A DNA stretch of 64,000 bases from Apostichopus japonicus (taxonomy: Eukaryota > Echinodermata > Holothuroidea > Aspidochirotida > Stichopodidae): NCBI RefSeq assembly GCF_037975245.1, contig NC_092577.1:10263513-10327512 (forward strand), given 5' to 3'. Both the position numbers and the translations under genes were made by a program. Below, one piece after another: positions 11,660 to 21,130 of this stretch. Within the stretch, counting starts at the first letter, position 1; each line of letters begins with the position of its first letter. The notes beneath the pieces were generated by a model, which had not been told where the DNA came from, did no database searches, and saw only the letters and a program-made list of their open reading frames with translations.

Positions 11660-12270
11660 TCATGCTAGCGGTCCACCGGCGGCCCGCCAGCTGCACCACT
11701 GGCGGTCCACCGGCAGGGAAAGCCGGCGGAATGCCAGAGATTTGGCCGGCTTTAATCCGGCGTTCCACCGGCGACTACGCCAGAAGACCGCCGGAGAAAC
11801 ACCAGCGTACCGCCAGTGTTTCACAAGCAGACCGCCGAAGAAACGCCAGCGTACCGCCAGTGTTCCACCAGTAGACCGCCAAAGAAACGCCAGCGTACCG
11901 CCGAAGAAACGCCAGCGTTCCGCCGGTGTACCGCCAGTGTTCCACCGGCAGACCGCCGAAGAAACTCCAGCGTACCGCCAGTGTTCCACCAGTAGACCGC
12001 CAAAGAAACGCCAGCGTACCGCCGAAGAAACGCCAGCGTTCCGCCGGTGTACCGCCAGTGTTCCACCGGCAGACCGCCGAAGAAACTCCAGCGTACCGCC
12101 AGTGTTCCACCAGTAGACCGCCAAAGAAATGCCAGCGTACCGCCGAAGAAACGCCAGCGTACCGTCAGTGTTCCACCAGCAGACCGCCGAAGAAACGTCA
12201 GTGTACCGCCGGTGTACTGCCAACACACCGCCGGAGAAACGCAAGCTTACCACCGAAGTACCGCTGAATT
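11660..12270 (+). repeat. GC-rich minisatellite with a 121-bp higher-order period
   Basis: Tandem blocks of 'accgccgaagaaacgccagcg', 'taccgccagtgttccacc' and 'agcagaccgcc' alternate, with a clear super-period of 121 bp between about 11930 and 12120. It is sharply GC-rich in AT-rich surroundings. Up to six overlapping frames stay open and give Arg/Pro/Ser-rich or Trp/Arg/Phe-rich repetitive peptides on both strands. These are composition products rather than genes. A related motif occurs in opposite orientation at about 16985-17645. Confidence 0.92.
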
Positions 12271-12514
12271 TCTGTCAGAGAGAGCTACTGGCTATCCACT
12301 AGCTAATATCCAGTGTTCTGGCGACCTGCTAGCCCACATCTGGTATTCCGCCAGCAACCCGCTAGGCAGAGATCTTCACATGAATTGCTAACCAAATATC
12401 TGTGTTCCGGCAGAAAACTGTCTGGGGTGTACACTAGAACAGAGCTATTGGTCTACCTACAAAGTTTACTGAATTACACATGCGGTTACATATAAAGAAA
12501 CAATGACGGACACA
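12271..12514. other. 3' flank of the DUF4806-like gene
   Basis: No gene recognised. The first ~130 bases still carry degenerate minisatellite-like text ('gtgttctggcgacctgctagc', 'gtgttccggcag'). Confidence 0.4.
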
Positions 12515-12534
12515 GTGAAATAAGTTGCTATCAT

Positions 12535-12540
12535 TTTATT
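12535..12540 (-). terminator. AATAAA polyadenylation signal of the DUF4806-like gene
   Basis: TTTATT on the plus strand is AATAAA on the minus strand, about 75 bases past the stop codon of the last exon. Cleavage would be expected near 12510-12525. The position supports the minus-strand gene model. Confidence 0.6.
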
Positions 12541-12614
12541 ACGCCTATAAATTACAAAGCGAGAAAATGAGTTCCAGCGTTAAATATTGCAACAGCACTA
12601 AAGAAATTCACTCG

Positions 12615-12740
12615 TCAACTGTTTGTGGTGTAGTCGGAGATTTTTCGCCCTCCCTCACAATCAGATGCATCCTTCAGAAATCTCACCACCGTCGCCTGAA
12701 TATCAGGTGAAGTCGATTGTGCAATTTCTCTGTACAGCTT
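12615..12740 (-). CDS. Last coding exon of the DUF4806-like gene
   Basis: An exon of 126 nt encodes 41 residues and TGA (12617-12615). The acceptor reads 'gattagcag'. The peptide begins KLYREIAQSTSPDIQ and contains FLKDASDCEGGRK, close to the usual C-terminal end of DUF4806 proteins. An alternative frame (AVQRNCTIDFT) stops early and was not chosen. Confidence 0.68.
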   Translation of the reverse strand, partial: KLYREIAQSTSPDIQATVVRFLKDASDCEGGRKISDYTTNS

Positions 12741-14286
12741 CTGCTAATCGAAACACATTACACAAAACATTACATAAAAGATTGCATTCTACACAAGCAA
12801 TAAAATGAAGCCAATAATGGGTTACCCGATACTCATAGCTAGAACAGTTACTACTGTTCATGTTCCACAACCATGCATCAGTTACTACTGTACTGTGCTC
12901 GTAACACAGTAACATGTGTTACAGGTGGCACGTGGCAAGTTTTTTTGTAAATGCAAATTTCAAAAAAATAATAATTTAAAATTATAAAATTTAAAACATT
13001 AAAATTATTGCAAATTTTCACCTGTCTCACTCTTAGTTCAACGTGTCACAGCTTTTTTTTGATAATTACTGTGCCAACTGTAACACTAGCTATGAGTATC
13101 GGCTGGGGTCTCACATTATGATCACAATTGCTTAAACTACATTATTCACATTTTCACACATTTACAATTTTTTTCAGTGATATACGAAATATTTCCTTTG
13201 CCTTTGACAGTCACCTTCTTCATTTTATACTGAGCACATGCATTACTGTTGCAAATCCAGGTCCCATCAATTGGGAAAGAAAGTGACAATGGACCGATCA
13301 ATAAAATCATATGGTGAATTAACTTTAAAATCAACGCTGAATGCTGCTTTTCATTTGCATCTGAAACAACACATCTTACATCAACATATATTTGTAGTAA
13401 CTTTTTGAAATGACCAGAAATTCAATGTATATTAAAGCAAGAATTCTCGTTGAAGGGGTGTTGCATTGAAAAGTTGGCCGATCCATGAGTCAAATGCACA
13501 ACCCCTTCCCCACAACTCAAGGTTCTCTTCACTGGTGCTGAAAACAAAAATGACACATATAAACTCACTTTCAATTATGTATTTCATACATGTAGCTTTG
13601 CAAAGGCTGTATTCCCAGTGGTACATGTCCAGTTCAGTGTGGTAGCAACTGCATTTGCCAATACATCACCCAGGATTCTTTTAACGCACTCCTTCAACGT
13701 GTTGCCACCAAGAATTGATAGTCTTTTGTTCTTGAAACAACAAAAAGAAAGAAAAGTTAATGAGAAACCATTCAATAATTATTATACAAACAGAAATATT
13801 CAAGTAATTCTATTTCATCCCTCACTTTGGCATCTTTTGCTAATTTCTTATCATTATTTTAAGAGGAACTAGCAATGCAGTGCTGCAATGTTCCTTTCTG
13901 AGTCCAGTCAAAAACAAGATTGATTTAACAGCCCACTTTTGTAGAATGCACTGCAATGTAAAATCATTTCTGGCCAAACTCTTGTTACCTAAATGCTTTC
14001 ATGCTGTTACTACCTTTGAGTTTTAATTGTCTCCCAGGAAAAGGAAATTAGCCCCTCAGGAAATATTTTATTTTGTATAGACCACTGACACAATAACACC
14101 TGACTTGGCTTCAAATTTATAATGATAAACTAACATTACACTCTGGGAAACTGTTTTCTGATTACTTTCCTTACACTTTTAAACTGACTTACCAAATATC
14201 TTTCCAAAGTCTTGTTTGTTTCAATACAGTCATCCAGGTTATTAAATTCCTCCAAAGATCCCACAGGAATAGTAATGCGCTGGCTT
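12615..14286 (-). CDS. DUF4806-domain gene, spliced C-terminal part (three exons)
   Basis: Three short minus-strand exons (14286-14193, 13730-13590, 12740-12615) join in phase 0, across introns of 462 and 849 bp, into about 120 residues plus a stop. The product starts ITIPVGSLEEFNNLDD, continues LSILGGNTLKECVKRILGD and LNWTCTTGNTAFAKL, and ends RFLKDASDCEGGRK. From memory this is the layout of DUF4806: a 'P...eel..l' segment, a Gly-Gly helix, an 'nWtG..gk.aF' segment and a tail with 'gGrk'. The usual Gly after NWT is Cys here. The function of the family is unknown, and its proteins are often multicopy in invertebrates. Donors are GTAAGT and GTATGA; acceptors are aag and cag. The N-terminal part is not securely found. 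The gene could be decayed, but these exons have no internal stop. The domain name should be confirmed by a profile search. Confidence 0.72.
13590..13730 (-). CDS. Core DUF4806 exon
   Basis: An exon of 141 nt encodes 47 residues. The acceptor is 'ttgttgtttcaag' and the donor CAT/gtatga. It carries LGGNTLKECVKRIL and LNWTCTTGNTAFAKL, the most recognisable part of the domain. Without splicing, the frame ends two codons later (His-Val-stop). A second acceptor-like site, 'ttgttttcag' near 13540, leads into an open 33-residue stretch in another phase. An alternative 3' exon is possible but less consistent with the family. Confidence 0.75.
14193..14286 (-). CDS. First recognisable DUF4806 exon
   Basis: Encodes about 31 residues (SQRITIPVGSLEEFNN to ETNKTLERYL), followed by the strong donor GTAAGT. 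The 5' border is uncertain. The best acceptor, 'tttttccag', lies at 14313-14321, but the 26 bases after it contain an in-frame TAA. The border is therefore placed at a later AG ('gctag' before 14286); 'gccag' before 14279 is a second option. Confidence 0.6.
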
Positions 14287-14371
14287 CTAGCTTAGTTCCT
14301 GAAAATCCTGATCTGGAAAAATTGATAAATTGTGATTAAATTTGCTGATCACCATATGACCATCTTCCTCA

Positions 14372-14402
14372 AAAAACAACAACAACAACAACAACAACAA
14401 CA
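14372..14402. repeat. (CAA)n trinucleotide repeat
   Basis: About ten CAA/AAC units in the intron upstream of the first recognised DUF4806 exon. On the plus strand it produces a spurious poly-Gln frame. Confidence 0.9.
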
Positions 14403-14503
14403 GCATACTTTGGTGTTTGCATACTGCAAATTAAAGTTAACAGTAAATAAGTTCACAACAACATATTGTGCAGGAGAGGAATGGCTGTCGCTCCTTTATA
14501 TAC

Positions 14504-14622
14504 TTAGAATCCTTTCACTATTAACTTCAACTGTGTCATCATGCAGCTCAAAGTTGTTATCATTATTGCATGTTTCTTGTAAAATAGTGTTGACATGCCC
14601 ATCAACCTCATTTTGTATTTTC
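14504..14622 (-). CDS. Possible upstream coding exon, acidic linker (uncertain)
   Basis: The minus strand is open here and reads an acidic, Asn-rich peptide (EVDGHVNTILQETCNN, then ELHDDTVEVNSERIL). A donor-like CTAA/gtatat lies at the 3' side and an AAG acceptor-like site at the 5' side. Its composition suits the variable linker that often precedes this domain. Its exit phase (1) does not match the phase needed by the 14286 exon, so either the borders are wrong or it is not part of the mature message. Confidence 0.3.
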
Positions 14623-14639
14623 CTTGTTTAGTTCGCCAG

Positions 14640-16330
14640 GGATTTCACATAAGTCTTTTTTTTTCTGTTAATCTACTGCAAAAAAAGAACCAAAAACAAC
14701 AACCTAGAGCTCTTCATTCTGTATCCATTACTTACAATGGGCATCACCCCTTCAATTAATTTTTTTTTTTTTGAGAACTTCCTACAGTGTCCCTATATAA
14801 GGTCAAATTTTACATCATCAACTACAGACAAATCATGTTATTTGTTACTTTGTCTGCAGAGCTTTTTAAACAGAATAACAACTGGTAATTACCCTCCTGC
14901 TTGCCCAAAGTTGTATCTACTTTCATTGCCATATAATTCACCTGGGAATACAATAGAGGGGCAAATTGAACCTAAACTACCTCCACTAACTATAGATGCT
15001 TTCAATGATTTATTGCCAAGGAATTTAAACAGTTCTCCCCGCAACACTGTAAACGTTTAACCCTTTAAAGTAACTTTCCATAGAGTTAAATAGTGGCATG
15101 CAATACAGACATAGCATAGAGGCAGTTCAGCTATTGGGCAAATAAACTTTACTTTAACTGAGGATCGCTTCAATGTAGGCAGCTATTTTCTTGGAAATCA
15201 TGTGCAGAATGATTCACCAGAAACTGAGCACATGGAATAGACCCAATGCAAATATTTCAAATTGACAGTAGCCAAGACAAAAAGCAACAAAAAGAGATAA
15301 GGCAGCCACAATTTTTTTAGAAGCCAAGAGGCTAGATATGTAATATTTTTCATTATCGTGTTGGTTGGTATCACCAAGGGCGTATGAACCAGTGAAAAAT
15401 GTGGAGGGGCGGAAGTATCATTCCGCCTCCCCCCCCCCCCGGCTTCGCAAGTCAGAAAACCCCTTTTTCATTTCGAAATGAGAAAAAAAATCTCATGTGG
15501 AGCACCAAATTGCACCTAAGGCCAGGTGAAAATACAAAATTAAGTTTACAAAATGGAGTGGTTGTTGAAGTGTGCCATATTGCACCCTCCCCCAGGCCGG
15601 CCATCAGTCTTCAGCCCCCCACTCAAAAGTACCTTCCTACGCTACTGGGTATCACTATACTCCACAGGAGTAATCATAAACTATGATGACGATGATCTAT
15701 TGTTCTCCAAAATGCTTAATTTGTCACATAAACTTTGAAGCCTAAGCACTAAACATGAAATCCAAAAAGATTTAACCACCAACCCATTCCTGATATTTAA
15801 AAACAACCATACTTATATTATTATTAATAAGGTTTTAACATTGAGTCCTTACCTTCTTAACTAGGCCTAGGGGCCTAGCTATAAACAAATAAAACAGTAC
15901 ATTGTACTAGTGTACTACTACTAGTAACTAGTACTAGCCTAGTATAGTAATACATATTTCAGAATATGATATTTAAAATTAGGAGGAAGCCTTCCATAGT
16001 CATCTAGTAATATTTACAGAATTAACCTTCTGCAGATAACAGTTTTCTACTAATAAAGTCAGCAAACAAATGTTTCGGCATAACCTAGCTATTATACAAA
16101 CAACGGTCATTAGTTTACCTTTATGTGCGATCGTTATTGCTCAGCCTAACACAATTAACACCTACAAATGTAGGCTATGTGTAATTCATACACTGCGAAA
16201 GGCTTCTCATTAAGCGATACATTTTAGCCTAACGCTAGATTACGTCTAAGTTTATTTAAAAAATAGTCACTTCAAATACTTGCGAAATCAATTATGTACA
16301 ACTGTCAACCCTTAGTAAGAAAAAACAGGT
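14640..16330. other. Probable intronic region of the DUF4806-like gene
   Basis: No confident exon. At about 14885-15050 both strands are open for 50 or more codons without family resemblance. A run of about 12 C residues lies at 15429-15440. Palindromic 'ctaggcctag' text occurs near 15862, and a 'ctagtactag'-like cluster near 15906-15940. Confidence 0.35.
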
Positions 16331-16336
16331 TCATAC

Positions 16337-16440
16337 CTCTTAAGCAAATTTGTATCTGCAGACTGCAAGTACTTTCAAAAGAATAGATCAGGATATCCAA
16401 CATCGAAAGAGTTGTAACGGATTACAAAAGCGACCGCTTT
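16337..16440 (-). other. Candidate non-coding first exon
   Basis: The minus strand shows TTAAGAG/gtatga, a good donor at 16336-16331, about 100 bases downstream (in minus sense) of where a CCAAT-driven start would fall. No ATG-led frame in it reaches the donor, so it would be 5' UTR. It is assigned to the DUF4806-like gene by position only. Confidence 0.3.
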
Positions 16441-16478
16441 ACAAACTAGCTGAGGACACTGAGCATTGTGGTTTAGCG

Positions 16479-16483
16479 ATTGG
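16479..16483 (-). promoter_or_regulatory. CCAAT box upstream of the candidate first exon
   Basis: ATTGG on the plus strand gives 'catCCAATcgc' on the minus strand, 40-80 bp before the presumed transcription start near 16400-16440. No TATA box was seen at the usual distance. A five-base motif occurs often by chance, so its support is position only. Confidence 0.3.
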
Positions 16484-16499
16484 ATGCCAGTTATACTAG

Positions 16500-16985
16500 G
16501 CTCGTTCGATCAGGGAAAAATGTTTTCTGAACTTTTTTCTCTCAACTACGCTAAATTGTTCAAGATTAATAAATACTTCTTGGGATAGTTGAAATTTATT
16601 AAAGTATTTGGATATCGCTTATAACGTTATTGCTCAATATTTATTTCAGAATTCAAATTTGTTGAAAATATTATTCTGTAAGTGTTCCTGTGGTTAAGGG
16701 TATTACCCGCCCATTTTGCCCAAACGCTTGCCAACATTTCTTAATGTGGTATCCGTCAGACTCGTTCGATCAGTATTTTTTTTTTCCCTTCAAATATTAT
16801 GTAGTGTATGATAATATATATACAATGGATGGTAAGCAAAATTTAACTACTTTGAGTTAGCTCAATCTTTAATTTACCTTATAGTTATTGGCAAATATAG
16901 GTTTTCTGAAAATATTATTCTGTTAATTGTGCCAGTGTGGTAAGGTAACTTCCCGCCAACTCTGCACAAAAGCTATCCAATATTT
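16500..16985 (+). repeat. Diverged tandem duplication, period about 250-260 bp
   Basis: 'ctcgttcgatcag' occurs at about 16501 and again at about 16760. 'gaaaatattattctgt' occurs near 16664 and 16907, each time followed by 'tgtgg(t)taagg' and 'cccgcc'. The spacer between shared blocks is AT-rich. The repeat lies just upstream (minus sense) of the candidate promoter. Confidence 0.65.
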
Positions 16986-17060
16986 CCTCCGGCGGTACTG
17001 CTGTTGGCATTCCGCTGGACTTACAAGCCAGCTGTAATATCTATCGGTCCTTTAGCAGAC
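16985..17060 (-). repeat. Degenerate GC-rich repeat copy
   Basis: 'ccggcggtactgctgttggc', 'ttccgctgg' and 'tctatcggtcc' resemble both the GC-rich minisatellite at 11.7-12.3 kb (in reverse) and the array at 17.34-17.65 kb. An isolated, diverged unit. Confidence 0.45.
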
Positions 17061-17335
17061 CACCAGCCGTTGCCTAATAACGTATTAGCCCATGCAGCCG
17101 CACCTAAACCTGGCCTATACTAATGTACATAAAATCCAAGTGTTCTTAATTTTTCTCTCCACAGGAACAAATATATACAAAAAGCACAGGTAAAATAGTT
17201 TAATAGAAACTCATCTTTAACTAAACATTCACATAGAGACCTAAGATTTTGGACAGACCCGCTGGTCAATGTGCATGTTAGCTTGTGTAAATTGCTGAGT
17301 GACTTTCATAACATAATATTTGTGGGAAATTTTCT
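17061..17335. other. Spacer
   Basis: Less than 300 bases of unique sequence between the repeat copies. No gene recognised. Confidence 0.4.
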
Positions 17336-17646
17336 ACGGCGTTACGCTGTTGGTTTGCTGTCGGAATTCTGCTAGGTTCTTCCAAGCAACAATGTCTATC
17401 GGTCCGTTGGCGGGCCTCCAGCGTGTAAACGCCGGCTTTTTTACGATGTCGATACGCTGTTGGTCCGCTGTCGGCAATACGCTGGGTTTTTCCAAGCAGC
17501 AATGTCTATCGGTCCGTTGGCGGACCTCCAGCGTGTAAACGCTGGCTTTTTTACGACGTCGATACGCTGTTGGTCTGCTGTCGGCAATACGCTGGGTTTT
17601 TCCAAGCAGCAATGTCTATCGGTCCGTTGGCGGACCTCCAGCGTGT
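17336..17646 (-). repeat. Minisatellite, about 2.8 copies of a 110-bp unit
   Basis: 'tccaagca(a/g)caatgtctatc' recurs at 17381, 17491 and 17601, an exact spacing of 110 bp. The unit contains 'ggtc(c/t)gctgtcggcaatacg'. This resembles the reverse complement of the 'cagtgttccaccagcagacc' block at 11.7-12.3 kb, so the two arrays are subterminal relatives in opposite orientation. Open frames on both strands only reflect the repeat. Confidence 0.88.
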
Positions 17647-17689
17647 GATGCGTACTGGGTATATAGCATAAAGAGTAGGAGTGTCAAAG

Positions 17690-17930
17690 AAGGTTTAAAT
17701 TTTGAGGTTAATAAGATTTTGTTTTATCTTATTGTGTGTAAATGTAACTCATGGTATTTTTTCCTTAAAAAATGCCCCCCCCTCGAAAGATCCCCCTTTT
17801 CAGGGGGGTGCGCTCAGGATTTGGGCTTTTTACCCAAGATATTCTTATTCCTTATGAAATTCTGGTCCAGAAAAATCACATGAGATAAAGCCTCCTTCCG
17901 GGTGATACCTAGCTCATTCAAAGCCTGGTG
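17690..17930 (-). repeat. Right arm of the long inverted repeat
   Basis: The reverse complement of this segment matches 10690-11090 in order: 'ccaggct', 'gaatgagctag', 'ggaaggagg', 'accagaatttcataaggaat', 'cttgggtaaaaagcccaaat', 'ttacac' and 'ctcaa(a/g)atttaaacc'. It carries one copy of the ~160-bp segment that is doubled in the left arm. The distance between outer ends is about 7.24 kb. Confidence 0.85.
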
Positions 17931-18075
17931 TAATACTAGGGTAGAACTCAAATGAAGCTGTATATGATATATGTACATGTGCCTATAGTAACACACACTA
18001 GTGATGCCTAAAGCTAGCCTAGGCCTAGCCCATAAACCTTGGCCTAAGCTCGGAATGAAATTTAATTATTCATAC

Positions 18076-18328
18076 CTCCTGGATAAAGGTTCACACTATT
18101 CAGGGAATCTGAGAGTTGCTTCAATTCCACAAATCTGTAGCCTTTAGTTGTGTATTGGTAAACTGGGGCAACTTCTGACACCATGGCTTGCTTGGTCGCC
18201 ATGCCAAACTTCCTGCCTGACAGTGTCACTGACAACAGCTTACTATTACTTATAGTAGTAGTGCTACACTGAGAAAAAGCAGCGACTTTCTGTAAAACTT
18301 TCCATTTGTCAGTGAAATGGAGTCCCAC
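18076..18328 (-). CDS. Candidate 5' coding exon, unidentified
   Basis: On the minus strand an ATG at 18202-18200 with purine at -3 and G at +4 opens MATKQAMVSEVAPVYQY, continuing through GYRFVELKQLSDSLNS to NLYPGG. A donor-like GGAG/gtatga lies at 18075. The frame is open further upstream to an ATG at 18328. The exon would end in phase 1. I do not recognise the protein. It could be the start of the gene whose DUF4806 exons lie downstream, which would place the right inverted-repeat arm in an intron. It could instead belong to an unrelated gene, or be chance. Confidence 0.33.
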
Positions 18329-19656
18329 GAAAACGAGAAACTTTGAGGGTTTTTTTAATTCCTTTTTTTGCTGGGTGCCATAAAATTTAGTTTTAAATGA
18401 AAAAAATTAGTTGGAATCAAGATGATGTCCTGAGATTTGGCAAATACAATTTTTGCACACGTACAGTAGTGAAAAGTTACAGATACAGGGAAGCGCAAAT
18501 GGTTATAAATTTTCAAGAACAATTTTGTTTTTACTACACAGTCACAACACTTTGGAGGGCCAATTGAGCAAAAATACCAGAATTTTTTAACAAGTAAGCC
18601 ATGATTTTGATAAGATTCAGAGATACTTCCTGATGAAAAAACTGATTACTAGTTACACAAAACTTACGGAAATATTTTTTATCATTAATGATCACTTATT
18701 AATGACTAATAAGTAACATTACTTTTTCACCTTATGGACACAATGATAACTTTGAGTTGAAGGGTGCATCAAAATACATACGAAGTTATCGTATCCCATA
18801 TTGGAAAACACTGATCAATGGAATTTCGGAAAGAGACAATGTTGAGGGAACGTAGTTGGTATTTGCAACGCGTGAGTAGTACTGGGTATATTTTGAGGGT
18901 TGATATAACATGAAATGGGGTATCACTTGTATCTTCATCGAATTAGGCTGCCAGGGTTGCCGATTTTGCTTTCCTCGTGGTTAGTGACTTCATATTTCTC
19001 GGCACACTAAGTATAGTAACAATACCTATTTCGCGAATTAACGAATGTGCTGGATATATAGACTATGATTCCTATGTTGACTAGCTGAGTGTAGGTTACG
19101 TTTAGGCATCAAATGCTCCGTAGTGCAGTATTTGATGCACTAATTTGTAATTCGATGTTTCTTTTTCTCACAATTTGCAAAGGGCCATGCTTCCCTGCCC
19201 ATCACCTCTCTCGTATATCTCTCTTTTTTTTTAACCTTTGGATGTTTGCCGCAATTAAGGCTCTCAAAAATAATTTAATATCGGCAGAAACGCTTATAAA
19301 ACATGCCTCTAATCCATAGCCGTCGCATTAAGCATAACACTAGGTTGTTACATAGTAAAAAGGGTCTCGGAATAAAATTTGCTCAAATTATGCACAAGTG
19401 ACGCAATTTTTCATGTGAAAAAACAATATTTGAGTAGTTTCTAGTTGTTATGATATCTTTACATCAATCTGGTAACATTCTACAGTAATTATAAACAAGT
19501 TACGATGGTACCATTTGCTGTTTAGTTTGATTGGCCTTAGCTTACATTTTCTAATTGAACTTGAATGGAATTAAATTGGTAACAAATAAGGCTGTTTAAC
19601 TTCAAGTTAGTACTTCTATTTGTTCATAAACGGAATAATACTGATAATGTGTACAA
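18329..19656. other. Intergenic sequence
   Basis: No gene recognised. The open frame at 19113-19319 (plus) is hydrophobic and shows no family motif. Confidence 0.4.
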
Positions 19657-19698
19657 ACCACCCTTTGCAAGTGCTTATAAGCACTTTCAAAGGGTGGT
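19657..19698. repeat. 42-bp near-perfect palindrome
   Basis: 'accaccctttgcaagtgctta' pairs with its complement with one mismatch and no spacer; the centre lies between 19677 and 19678. It could extrude as a cruciform, or be a collapsed MITE or foldback remnant. Confidence 0.9.
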
Positions 19699-21130
19699 CC
19701 CAATACATGCAAATTGTGAGCCCTCTTTGGAGATAGGGGAGGAGGGGTGTAAGGAGTATGCATTGAAACATTCAATAAGCAATAGACCTACACTGGTTTC
19801 CAAATAGGAGCAACTCAAAGGCTTTTGAAATCTTGTACTTGAAAAATATCATTGATATGACAATATGACTAAGATCAACGATTTTAGGGCGGGTGTAATG
19901 TCATCAATAATTCCTGTGTCAATCATTTATGGTGCTCCATAAAAGAACTATTAGCTGCAGAAAATCATCTCACAAATAATTTGTTCAAAATGTACTATGC
20001 TGGATGGTACGTGCCACTTGATGCAACCGCCTATACATTGATTTACATATTGCAGAGATAAATCATAAAAGATTTCTGAGGATCAAGGTCTTCTTTAAAT
20101 TCCCAAACTACGAGCAGCTGGCTACGGGCCACATCCACAAAAACCGAACATATATATAGTCATACAGTACCAAAATTGCTCATTATTCTGTATATGAATG
20201 TGTTACAGTTACTGAGGGTAATCAAACATAGGTCGATACTTGGGAAAACATGGGATGAGGTGGTCTATATCAGTGAGGTGAATGCGTGGCTAATTCCATG
20301 CTATCTTTGAATTATACTCTTTGAACTATAGTTGCACATATATCATAAATGGGCGTAGGAATGATTTGTGTGCACCCTAATTGGCTTAAGTGAGCAGTAA
20401 TAATTGCATTAGTGAAGATCGATGCTGTCATGTGACTAAAAGTCTAAAACAGTTCATTTGAGTGCATTCAGGGGGTGCATGCATGTCTTCGAACACAAGC
20501 AGGTTTCTCTCCATGCCATATGTAGCACATAGTTAGAGAACATATCCCTGTAGAATATTTGCCCTCTTTCAGCTGATCACTGACCTCCAAGGTAATAAAG
20601 CTTAATTCAATAACACCTCTGCATTAGCATGACCTTGGCCATATACTCACAACACACTCAGTGACCATCAGCTACTTCAGGCCTTTTCCTACAGTTTATA
20701 CTCACACAGTGCAAAAAATAACAATGTGTTCGGTCATCATATGCATGTGTATAGCCTATGCTTGCAGTGTGGCTATGTTGTAACAGGTGAACATGTATTG
20801 CAGGGATGAAGTGTTGAAATTAAGTTTATGGATCATGAACATTTCATTTTGTTTAAATTTCCAAGAAATAGGGATTGTAGTAGCTCTAGGTCTATAGTCA
20901 ACCAGCTTAGCTTTTAGCAGAAACAAAAATTGCAGGATTAACACATTTGTTTGATAAGTTTTAGCTGCTGAATGTGCCAAGCATGTCTGTAACAACTTCC
21001 CAGACTAAGCAAACTGTATTTAATTATGTACTAAGCAGACTAGACATAGTATGGGAGCCTCTATGACCATATATGTGTGTTATACCATTTTTAAAGCAAG
21101 CTTCATCCTGTAGGTGTTGCTATACACACA
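19699..21130. other. Intergenic sequence up to the satellite
   Basis: No gene, RNA or repeat recognised. The open frame at 20756-20995 on the minus strand has no motif. Confidence 0.4.

Noticed and set aside
11587-12391. Overlapping 60-197-codon frames on both strands in the GC-rich minisatellite
   Set aside because: Five or more mutually overlapping frames, all repetitive, come from GC-rich tandem DNA with few stop triplets. No domain and no splice support.
13432-13626. Open minus-strand stretch after an acceptor-like 'ttgttttcag', as an alternative last exon
   Set aside because: The phase-0 join from the core exon gives His-Gln-stop, and its other frame does not resemble the end of DUF4806 proteins. 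The 12740-12615 exon fits better.
14737-15060. Plus-strand 107-codon frame within the DUF4806-like gene region
   Set aside because: Both strands are open over part of it, it begins in a poly-T/Phe stretch, and no family is recognisable. Kept only as a remark.
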